Assembly (NCBI RefSeq): GCF_022134585.1
Contig: NZ_JAKNCT010000010.1
Span: 44,380 to 108,379, forward strand
DNA: 64,000 bases
Direction of reading: 5' to 3'
Source: Mesosutterella porci
Lineage (GTDB): Bacteria > Pseudomonadota > Gammaproteobacteria > Burkholderiales > Burkholderiaceae_F
A program made the position numbers and the translations under genes. The notes below the pieces were generated by a model. The model saw nothing but the letters and a program-made list of their open reading frames with translations. It was not told the origin of the DNA and made no database searches. This document shows, piece after piece, positions 43,418 to 51,416 of the stretch. Every line of letters begins with the position of its first letter. The first letter of the stretch is position 1.

Positions 43418-44302
43418 ATGAATATACGCAGACTCCGCAGCTACTGGCTTTTCTTCGTCGTCGCGCGGGAGGGGAGCTTCTCGGTTGCGGCCCGGACCCT
43501 GCACATGACGCAGCCGCCGCTTTCCATGCAGATCGCGGAACTCGAGGAGGAGCTCGGGGTGAAGCTTTTCGAACGCACGCCCCGGGGCGTGAGGCTCACC
43601 CTGCAGGGCAAGGGGCTGTTGCCGCTGTGCGAAAAGCTCTTCCGGCAGATCGAGGGATTCGAGGGGGCGCTCAACGGGGTGGTGCAGGGCGTGGCGGGCA
43701 CCATCCGGATCGGAGCGATTCCCTGGATCACGCAGTCCGTGCTTCCGGGGCTTGTGAGCCACATCCGTCTGCTCTACCCGGGGATGCAGATCAAGGTGAA
43801 GCAGCTCGTGAGCAGCCAGATGCCAGGCGGGCTTCTCGGCAACGAGGTCGATCTCTGCCTGGGCTACCTCAGCTCGGCCACGAGAGACGATCTCGAGCTC
43901 GTTCCGATCAAGAAGTACGAGCTCGTGGTCGTGATGCCCTCCTGGCATCCGCTCACCCAGTACCAGCAGGTGTCGCTCTCAAGCCTCAAAAACGAGGACT
44001 ATGTCATCACCGACTGGCGAAACGCGCCTGAATACCATGACACTGTCGTATCGCAGTGCCTGGAGAAAGGGCTGTCGCTGAAGATTTCGACCATCGCGGG
44101 CAGCGTGTTTTCCCAGCTCTGCTATGTGAACTGCGGCATGGGCATCGCGCTCATCCCCAGAGCGTGCCTGAGCACGCTGCCGCCCAACGTCCGCTACCGG
44201 GAGCTTAAGGAGAAGGTCTATCTGGTCCTGAAGTGCATAACCCGGAAACAAGACGAATCGCCGGTCGTGGCGGAGGCGAAGCGCTACCTGGAGGGCCTCT
44301 AG
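43418..44302 (+). CDS. LysR-family transcriptional regulator
   Basis: This 294-aa protein has the LysR winged helix at 1-62 (LRSYWLFFVVAREGSFSVAARTLHMTQPPLSMQIAELEEELGVKLFERTPRGVRLT) split as a typical LTTR, followed by a two-lobed effector-binding domain (GTIRIGAIPWITQSVLPGLV..., DLCLGYLSSATRDDLELVPIKKYELVVVM, GMGIALIPRA). It lies divergent to the reductase at 41511 and faces the one at 44457, both with the same upstream box, so it most likely activates both in response to their substrate. The ATG at 43418 has no Shine-Dalgarno and sits at the edge of the box, consistent with low, autoregulated expression. Confidence 0.9.
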   Translation: MNIRRLRSYWLFFVVAREGSFSVAARTLHMTQPPLSMQIAELEEELGVKLFERTPRGVRLTLQGKGLLPLCEKLFRQIEGFEGALNGVVQGVAGTIRIGAIPWITQSVLPGLVSHIRLLYPGMQIKVKQLVSSQMPGGLLGNEVDLCLGYLSSATRDDLELVPIKKYELVVVMPSWHPLTQYQQVSLSSLKNEDYVITDWRNAPEYHDTVVSQCLEKGLSLKISTIAGSVFSQLCYVNCGMGIALIPRACLSTLPPNVRYRELKEKVYLVLKCITRKQDESPVVAEAKRYLEGL

Positions 44303-44456
44303 AGGCCGCGCCCGAGGGACTTTCGCGGTGTACCGCCTCACTTCCGGGGGACCGGCGCGCCAGGAGGCGGCGGGAGCGCGGACGGCCGCGCGATCCGCGG
44401 CCTCCTGACTCAGCCCGTGCCGCGGGGTCAAAAGCTTCCGCGAGAGCGGAGCGCCT

Positions 44457-46241
44457 TTAAAGCGCGTTCGCGGCGTTCCTGCCCGCGATCCGGCCGTTGA
44501 CCATGCAGTCGGCCACGGCGTTGCCGCCCAGGCGGTTTTCGCCGTGCAGCCCCCCGGTCGTCTCGCCCGCGGCGTAGAGGCCCTTCACCCACCGGCCGTT
44601 TTTATCCAGAGCGTGGGCCTTCACATCGACCCGGATGCCGCCCATCGTGTGGTGGATGGTGGGCACTTTCTTGGCGAAGTACCAGGGTCCGCGGGTCATT
44701 TCGCGGTCATCCGTGTGGTTGGCGACGAAGCCGTACTTGTCCGGAGTGCCCTTGTTTCTCACGGCCTTGTTGTACTCCTCGATCGAGGCCTTCAGGTGAT
44801 CAAGCGGCATTCCGGTCATGCGGGAGAGCTCCTCGAGGTCCTTCGCCTTTTTCACGCGTCCCTGCTCCAGCATGTCGCTCATCCGGCGGCCCGAGAGCAG
44901 GTCGATCGCATGCTCGTCGGGGTAACGCAGGTAGTTCTGCACGAGCCAGTAGGAGGAGTGGGGCTGCGCGAAGACTGCCTTTGAAAGCACGTCGCGGGCG
45001 GCTCCTTCGTTGACGAAGCGGTCGCCGTTCTCGTTGATGAACAGACGGTTGCGCCCCGAGGTCTTAATGTCGAGCATGAGTCCGGTGCCGGGGGTGCCGT
45101 TCGGGTGGATCTGGATGTCCGCCAGGCCGATCAGCTCAGCGCCGGCTTTCTGCGCCATCATGAGGCCTTCGCCCTGGGCCGCGACCGAAATATTGGAGCA
45201 GCCGATCCGCTCGTCGAGCTTTGCTTCTTTCCAGATGCCGGTATTCACCTTCTGGCGGAAGGCCACGTTCGCCCCGAATCCGCCCGTCGAAATAATGACG
45301 CCCTTGGTGGCCGTTGCGACAACCGGACCGGCCTTGCTCCGGGCCTTGACTCCGACGACCCTTCCGTCGCGTACGATGAGGTCGGTCGCCTGGGTCTCAA
45401 GGAGAACCTTCACGCGGTCCGGGCCGTACTCGTGCAGCTTGTGCTCGAGGACCGCGATGTAGGTGTGGCCGCCCGCGGGATTCGGATAGTGCGAGCGCTG
45501 AAAGAGCGCACCGGTGGCGGCGCCCACCTTCGGGTTCACCTCGAGCCCCATCGTCTCGAGCCACTGCAGTGTCTCCTTTGCGTGGTCGGCGAGGTTGTGA
45601 ACCAGAACCGGATTGTTCGTCATGTGCCCGCCTTTCATCGTGTTCTCGAAATGTTTCTGCGGGCTGTCCTTGATTCCCATGGCGCGCTGGAAGGAAGTGT
45701 CGGAGGCATTGAAGGCGCCGCCGCAGACGTTGGTCGATCCCCCGAGGTAGCCCATCTTCTCGAGGATGGTGACGGTCGCCCCGTTCTGCAGGGCGCTTAC
45801 CGCGGCGGCCAGACCCGCGCCGCCGCCACCGATCACGACGACCTCGCTGCGGGTCTGGATCGGAGCGGCAGCGGCGGGCTGAACGGCCCGTGCTGCGAAC
45901 TCGGAGTCCGCGGCCCCGGCCTTTTTAAGAGCCTCGCGCACGCCCTGCTTCAGGGCAAGGCTTGAGAAAGTCGCGCCGGTCACGGCATCGATCTCCGTCG
46001 TCTGACCGGCGAGCATCCTGGGAATCAGCTTGTCGATTGCGGTCTGTCCAACGCCGGGGCTTTCCAGGTTGTGCGTGACGTTGATGTCGGTCATGCGGCC
46101 GTGTTCGAGCGTGACAAGCACGTTGATCGGCGCATTGTGGCCGAGCACCCGGGCTTCGTAGGTGCCGTCTCTGACGGCCGCGGTGGCCGGAAGCGCCGCG
46201 GTAGCGACTGCGGCGGCCAGGATGACGGGTTTGAATTGCAT
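44457..46241 (-). CDS. Periplasmic FMN-FAD fumarate-reductase-like enzyme, second paralogue
   Basis: A 594-aa protein of the same architecture as 41511-43298: Sec signal (MQFKPVILAAAVATAALPATA), FMN domain with DAVTGAT (Asp85 to Thr91), FAD motif VVVIGGGGAGLAAA, EKMGYLGGSTNVCGGAF, and complete catalytic blocks GDRFVNEGAARD, IHHTMGGIRV, GGLHGENRLGGN. AAGGAG precedes the ATG. The two proteins are similar throughout but differ around the presumed substrate pocket (for example LADIQIHPNG against LSDIQLHPNG, and different inserts near YPDEHAIDLLSG), so they may take related, not identical, unsaturated acids. Probably under the LysR regulator at 43418. Confidence 0.92.
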   Translation of the reverse strand: MQFKPVILAAAVATAALPATAAVRDGTYEARVLGHNAPINVLVTLEHGRMTDINVTHNLESPGVGQTAIDKLIPRMLAGQTTEIDAVTGATFSSLALKQGVREALKKAGAADSEFAARAVQPAAAAPIQTRSEVVVIGGGGAGLAAAVSALQNGATVTILEKMGYLGGSTNVCGGAFNASDTSFQRAMGIKDSPQKHFENTMKGGHMTNNPVLVHNLADHAKETLQWLETMGLEVNPKVGAATGALFQRSHYPNPAGGHTYIAVLEHKLHEYGPDRVKVLLETQATDLIVRDGRVVGVKARSKAGPVVATATKGVIISTGGFGANVAFRQKVNTGIWKEAKLDERIGCSNISVAAQGEGLMMAQKAGAELIGLADIQIHPNGTPGTGLMLDIKTSGRNRLFINENGDRFVNEGAARDVLSKAVFAQPHSSYWLVQNYLRYPDEHAIDLLSGRRMSDMLEQGRVKKAKDLEELSRMTGMPLDHLKASIEEYNKAVRNKGTPDKYGFVANHTDDREMTRGPWYFAKKVPTIHHTMGGIRVDVKAHALDKNGRWVKGLYAAGETTGGLHGENRLGGNAVADCMVNGRIAGRNAANAL

Positions 46242-46313
46242 GTTTTTTCTCCTTGAATGACTGCGGCCGGATACAAGGGGCCGCAGATTCGGGAGAATTT
46301 AGGCAGGCGGCTT

Positions 46314-46356
46314 ATAAATGTAAAATATATATTTAATATTTTTATTATTTGTTTTA
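46314..46356. promoter_or_regulatory. AT-rich dyad, shared control site copy 2
   Basis: The sequence from ATAAATGTAAAATATATAT to TTTTTATTATTTG repeats 43372-43410 with few changes and lies 73 nt upstream of the 44457-46241 start, almost the same distance as copy 1. Confidence 0.65.
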
Positions 46357-46496
46357 TATATAAAGCAGGGATGCGGCCCCCCGGCCGAGGCGGCTGCCGC
46401 GCCTCATCCGGCCCGAAGCGGCAGGTGAGTATTTCGCTGAAGACACAACACAGCAGCTCGCCGCGGACGGAGCGGATTTCAGGAGGGCGGCAGGGC

Positions 46497-47320
46497 ATGA
46501 CGAGCACAGCGAAACGGCGCGGGCAGGCGGTTCCGGCGTTTCTTCTCCTTCTTTTTTCTGGGCCTGGCCCGGGCTCATCCTTCCGCGCGCACTTCACGAG
46601 GAGCTGGGACTTGCGTTCTTCGCGCTTTCGGCTTGGCACTCGCAGCCCTTAGTCCGGGGACCGGGCCGACCCCGTCTCCCGGTCTGCTCCTTACGCTTTT
46701 TCTCGCGCTTTCGCTGATCGCACTCCTCGTTGCCGGGCTCGCGCTTACGGGCTGGTTTTCGAGCCCCGGTAGCTTGAACTGGCGCTCCATTCATCTTTTG
46801 GCCGCCGGCTGTGCGCTGCTTGCCGTATTCGGGCACACGCTCCTGATGTCTGGCAGGCTCAGGCGCAGCAGTTCCGCCTTGGCCGCGGGCGCCGGGGTCT
46901 TTGTCCTTGCTGCGGCCGTTGTGTTCGTTCTGCCTTATCTCGACCGCTGGTTCAATACGGTAGAGGTGAATCAGGCCCGGCTCCTTTCCGGGGAGAAGGC
47001 GCCGCTGCCGGGCCGGACTCTGACCGTTTACTTCACCTGGCCTGAAAATGCTGCCGTTCCTGCCGGAGCCGACGCGGTCTCCGGGGCCTCACTGATGCGC
47101 GATGGAAAGGAGATGATCGGAAACGCCCGGATGATCCCGCTCCTCGCGGAGAGCATCGCAGGCGGCGGTCTCGCCGCCATCAGGTCCGCGGCCCCTTATC
47201 CTGCGGAATACGGCGCAGTCACGGCCCGGGCGAGGAAGGAACTGGACGAGGGGCCCCTTCCGGAGCTCTCCGCCGGGGCAGCCGCCCGGACGCGTACGAC
47301 AACCTGATCCTGGTCTATCC
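46497..47320 (+). pseudogene. Membrane-anchored flavodoxin-like protein, frameshifted
   Basis: An ATG at 46497 (AGGAGGG upstream) reads MTSTAKRRGQAVPAFLLLLF; a shift then gives FWAWPGLILPRALHEELGLAFFALSAWH, and a further shift LLLTLFLALSLIALLVAGLAL ... LNWRSIHLLAAGCALLAVFGHTLLM: together a four-helix DUF4405/cytochrome-b561-like membrane part. A flavodoxin-4 domain follows (LTVYFTWPENAAVPAG, MIPLLAESIAGG, YPAEYGAVTARARKEL), and after another change near 47290-47320, LWWGTLPQPVARYLTDN. At least three frame changes. The gene has no end of its own; it runs into the MATE gene. Confidence 0.65.
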
Positions 47321-47349
47321 ACCTCTGGTGGGGAACCCTGCCCCAGCCT

Positions 47350-48693
47350 GTGGCCCGGTACCTCACGGACAACCGTCAGGGCCTTGAGAGAAAAAGGCTG
47401 ATCCCCATCGTCACCCACAGCGGAAGCGGGGCTGGGGAAAGCTTTGAGAGAATCCGCGCCTTCGCGCTCGGCGCCACGGTCATCAACCGGCTCCTGGTTT
47501 CCTTTGCCGGCGTGATACAGAGCCTGTCGCCCATCGCGGGCTATCTCTTCGGCGCGAAGTACTACCCGAGAATCGGGCTGAGCCTCGTGCAGGGGCTCTG
47601 GCTGAGCGTTCCGCTTTCGCTGCTGGCCGTGCTGCTCGGCTCCAACACGGCGTTCTGGCTGGATCTCGCCGGCATGACGGGGCCGGAGGCTGACGTGGCG
47701 GCGCGGTATATCCGGGCCGCGCTTCCGAGCATCCCCGCGGTCATTTTCGCCCGAGGCTTCATCGCGGTGAATTCCGCGGTGTCCAAGCCGGTCCTCACGA
47801 TGGCCGTCATGCTGGTCTCGCTCCTGCTCAAAATCCCGCTGGACCTGCTGTTCATTTTCGGCGGGCTAGGCATCCCCGCGATGGGCGGAGCCGGAGCGGG
47901 GCTGGCGAGCTCGCTGTCCTGCGGCTTTTCGCTCGCGGTCTATGCGTTCCTGTGGTGCAGGCATCCCTGTTTCGCGCGCAAGCGGACCGGGACCCGGGCG
48001 CGGATTGCTCCGGCGCTGCTCCTGAGGCTGGGTGTTCCCATCGGGTTGTCGAGCTTCTTTGAGATGTCCTCCTACACCCTGATGGCTATTTTCATCGCCA
48101 GGTTCGGCGTTGAGGCGCTCCCAGCGCATCAGATCGCGGCCAATCTCGTGTGGCTGTATTACGTGCTGCCCATGGCCGTGGGGATTGCGGGCAGCGTCCT
48201 GGTCGCTCAGGCCCTGGGTGCGGGCCGCACGGATCGCGCCCGCGAGGCGGCCAGGCTCGGCGTGCTTTTTTCACTGGGCTGTGCGGGGATCATCGCCGCT
48301 CTGACCTGGCGGTTAAAAGCTGAAATTGCCTCTTTCTACACCACGGATCCCGCGATCCGGAGCGCCACCGTGTCCTTCCTGACCTGGCTGCCTCTTTACC
48401 ACGTGATGGACAGCCTTCAGTGCGCCAGCTCCAATATTCTGCGAGGCTACCAGGTTACATTTCTCCCAATGACCATCAGCAGCCTCCTGCTCTGCGGAGT
48501 CGGCGTCGGACTGGGGTGCGTGTTCTCCGGCGTGATCCCCTGGACGGGCTTTCACTCGGGCGCCGTGGCGTTCTGGCAGGCGGCGGCTGCGGCACTCGCG
48601 CTGGCGGCTGCCGCGCTTCTCCTGCTGCTCAGACGCGGCGCGGGGCTTGAGCTGGTGAATTCGTCCGAAGAGCCTTCTCTGCGAAAACTTTAA
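47350..48693 (+). CDS. Chimera: flavodoxin C-terminal piece fused in frame to a MATE transporter lacking its first helix
   Basis: Residues 1-38 (ARYLTDNRQGLERKRLIPIV, THSGSGAGESFERIRAF) are the end of the flavodoxin domain. From ALGATVINRLLVSFAGVIQ onward the protein is a MATE transporter closely paralogous to 39971-41365, beginning at that protein's residue 52, so the first helix and the start of helix 2 are gone. The rest, including IGLSSFFEMSSYTLMAIFIARFG, is intact to the end. The start is uncertain (GTG at 47350). It could be made as a fusion, but a MATE pump lacking helix 1 is unlikely to work; I treat it as a recombination product and probable pseudogene. Confidence 0.7.
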   Translation: MARYLTDNRQGLERKRLIPIVTHSGSGAGESFERIRAFALGATVINRLLVSFAGVIQSLSPIAGYLFGAKYYPRIGLSLVQGLWLSVPLSLLAVLLGSNTAFWLDLAGMTGPEADVAARYIRAALPSIPAVIFARGFIAVNSAVSKPVLTMAVMLVSLLLKIPLDLLFIFGGLGIPAMGGAGAGLASSLSCGFSLAVYAFLWCRHPCFARKRTGTRARIAPALLLRLGVPIGLSSFFEMSSYTLMAIFIARFGVEALPAHQIAANLVWLYYVLPMAVGIAGSVLVAQALGAGRTDRAREAARLGVLFSLGCAGIIAALTWRLKAEIASFYTTDPAIRSATVSFLTWLPLYHVMDSLQCASSNILRGYQVTFLPMTISSLLLCGVGVGLGCVFSGVIPWTGFHSGAVAFWQAAAAALALAAAALLLLLRRGAGLELVNSSEEPSLRKL

Positions 48694-48978
48694 AACAGGG
48701 AGCAGGATCGGGAAGCCGGGGCTGAAGCCGGCTCTTCTGCCGCGGCGATTCTGTTTCCTAAACTAGGCCTGAAAAGGGCGGTTTCAGGCGCTTCAGGCGG
48801 CACGCATGGGAGGACAGAAAAAAAATTCAAAGCGCTTTGTGCCCCTATAAATTCATAAGGGTAAAGCCTGTCATCCATGCCCCCGGAGTTTGGTAAAGTG
48901 GATCTTTACAAAGTTCAATATTTCTTTTCGTTTGAAAAACAGGCCTCTAAGGCCTGCGTTCAACCCATCGCTTGAAGC

Positions 48979-49003
48979 GCCATTGTTTCAAGTGGCTTTT
49001 TTT
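48979..49003 (+). terminator. Terminator or attenuator in the leader of the trimeric autotransporter
   Basis: GCCATT (48979-48984) pairs with AGTGGC (48991-48996) and is followed directly by seven T. It lies only 29 nt before the ATG at 49032 and about 285 nt after the chimera's stop. The stretch 48694-48978 holds no gene I can see. Confidence 0.65.
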
Positions 49004-49031
49004 CTTAGTTCCAACCTAAAAAGGAGATTTT

Positions 49032-51321
49032 ATGTTTGCTTTTAACTACCACTTTTTAATTACCCCCCCCCTCATCAACACCGCCACCCGTCAGCATTAA
49101 AAGAGCGGCTGCCGCGGTTGCCGCAGCCTTATTTCTGACCGTGTCCCCTGTCTGGGCCGCTGACACGTCGGCGGGTTCTGGCAGCGGGGTCGCCATCGGC
49201 ACGGGCAGCAGCGCCCCCAAGGCTGAAAACGTCGCTATCGGCAAAGGGGCCGGCATCAGCTATTCAAACGGCGCGAGCAATGCGACCGGCGACATCGTGG
49301 TCGGCGCCGGCGCGAATATCAACAACTATGCGAGCCAGGGCGGCAGCATAGCAATCGGCAAAAATTCAAAGGTAGAGAACATGGCCGGCGGCGCGGAGGC
49401 GAGCTTCGCCTTCGGCCAGACGAAGTTTTCGGGATCCATCTTTTCTTCTGTCCGGATCCCTGAGGATCCCACAAGGGTGGTGGGCAGCGTTGCCATCGGC
49501 GACAACACGTTCGCCCGGACGGGCAGCACCATGATCGGGTCCCATAATTACACCGGGGCTTTGGGCGACACCACCGTCGACACGGCCTCTACCCGCACCT
49601 ACGCCCTGAACGTCTACGAGACGACGCTGGGTGCGAACAGCTTCAGCAACGGCGCTTTCGCGACCTCCACCGGCGCTTTCAACATCATTTCGAGCAATTA
49701 CAACGGGGGGCGGCTCTCCAATGCAGTAAGGAACTTCGGGGCGACCGTGACCGGGTCCCTCAACAGCATCGAATCGATGTCTGGCAGCTATTATTCCGGC
49801 ATTGCCAACAGCATTGTCGGCGTGGCCAACCGTGCGGCCAACTCCAACGGCTCTCTCATTTTCGGCGCGGGCAACGAGATCACGAATTCCGTGGCCTTGA
49901 TCGGAGACCCGTCAAGCGGCGGCGATTCTGCCAAGGAGCTGGCCGACACGCTGCGCAGCGTGATCAGGAGCTCGGAAGGCGGCGGCTCCACCCTTGCGAT
50001 CGGCGGCGGCAACATCGCCGACTACACCCAGACTTCACAGCTTATCGGCGTCAACAACACCCTCAAGGGCTCCTCGGGGTCTGAAAGCAAGTACAACCTT
50101 CTCGACGGTTACAAAAATACCGCGGAAAATGTCCAGCACGTCACCGTTCTGGGCTCTGAGAACACGGTGAAGGACACCTCCGGTGCGGTGGTGATGGGCG
50201 ACCGGCGCAGCCTCACCGGCGCGAATCATTCCGTCGTCATCGGTTCTTCAGACACGACGCTTGCGACGGACAAGGAAAACGTCGTCTCCGTGGGCTACAA
50301 GGCGAACGCAACGGCCAAGGGTGGCGTTGCGCTGGGATCCGAATCCGTCGCCTCAACGGAGGCGGGCAAGGCGGGCTACGATCCGGGGACGAAGGCCGCC
50401 TCGACCAGCACGGACAGCGCCTGGGTGTCCACCCGGGGGGCCGTCTCGATCGGCGACGCCTCGCAGGGAATCACCCGCCAGATCACGGGCCTCGCGGCCG
50501 GCAGCCTTGATACCGATGCCGTGAACGTGGCTCAGCTCAAGGCCGTGAAGGCTGATGCTTCCGAGGCGGTCGCCGAGGCGAAGAAGCACAATACCGTGGC
50601 CGCAGGTAAGAACATTCTGGTGACTTCCCAGGCCAACGCCCAGGGCGGCACCGAATACACCGTGGCGACCGCTGAAGACGTCGCCTTCAGCTCGGTTACA
50701 GTGGGCGGGGTCTCGATCAGCCCGTCAGGCATCCAGGCCGGAGGCCAGAAAATCACGAACGTGGGCGCGGGAGAGGTTTCCGCTTCCTCCACTGACGCCG
50801 TGAACGGCAGCCAGCTCTATCAGGTGCAGCAGGGGATTAACAGGAATGCCGCAGGAATCGGGGACCTGACTCACCGGGTGAACGATCTGGACGGCCAGAT
50901 CGACAAGGTTGGAGCGGCTTCCGCGGCTCTGGCGGCCCTCCATCCGGTCGACTTCGACCCCAGCCACCGCTTCCAGATGTCCGTGGGGCTCGGTCACTAT
51001 AAGTCGCGCGAAGGCGTCGCGGTGGGGGCCTTCTGGTATCCGACCGACACGGGCAACCTCCTCATGTCCGTCGGGTATGCCTCTTCGGCCTCCGACAACC
51101 ACATGGTGAACGCCGGCCTCACCTACCGTTTCGGCGGCGACGGTCAGGCCTCCGGGAGTCGCCAGGGCATGGTGGAAAAGATGAGCGCGCTTACCGCCGA
51201 GAACCGGGATCTCTCGGCCAGGCTCGCGAGCTCCAGCACGAAGCTTGAGGCTGCGGCGGCCCGGATCGACAGCCTGACAGAGGAAATCCGCGCCATCAAG
51301 GCAAAGCTCAACATGCGCTGA
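49032..51321 (+). CDS. Trimeric autotransporter adhesin (YadA-like), start out of frame (phase-variable candidate)
   Basis: From the poly-C tract on, about 750 residues read: a signal peptide (KRAAAAVAAALFLTVSPVWAAD), YadA-type head repeats (VAIGTGSSAPKAENVAIGKGAG and many AIG/GSx units), a neck and stalk (DTDAVNVAQLKAVKADASEAVAEAKKH, STDAVNGSQLYQVQQGINRNAAGI), and the four-strand YadA anchor (HPVDFDPSHRFQMSVGLG ... NHMVNAGLTYRFGG). Unusually, about 60 residues of coiled coil follow the anchor (MVEKMSALTAENRDLSARL...). The ATG at 49032 has AAGGAG ideally placed, but nine C at 49063-49071 put it out of frame; eight or eleven would join it to the signal peptide. The in-frame GTG at 49141 would give only half a signal. 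Confidence 0.85.
49063..49071 (+). repeat. Homopolymer tract C9 within the adhesin's first codons
   Basis: Ten codons after ATG 49032. With nine C the frame ends at a TAA near 49098; with eight it continues as PPSSTPPPVSIKRAAAA into the adhesin signal peptide. Confidence 0.75.
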
Positions 51322-51357
51322 TCCCTGGCTCAGGCGTTAAGGCCGCAGTAAAGAACG

Positions 51358-51392
51358 GGCCCCTCGCTTCCGAATCTGGAAACGAGGGGCCC
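51358..51392. terminator. Terminator between convergent genes
   Basis: A perfect 10-bp stem (51358-51367 with 51383-51392); on the minus strand it is followed by GTTCTTTACTG. It lies between the adhesin and the flavoprotein gene ending at 51417. Confidence 0.65.
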
Positions 51393-51416
51393 GGAGCAGG
51401 GAGCGTCCTGAAAGGG

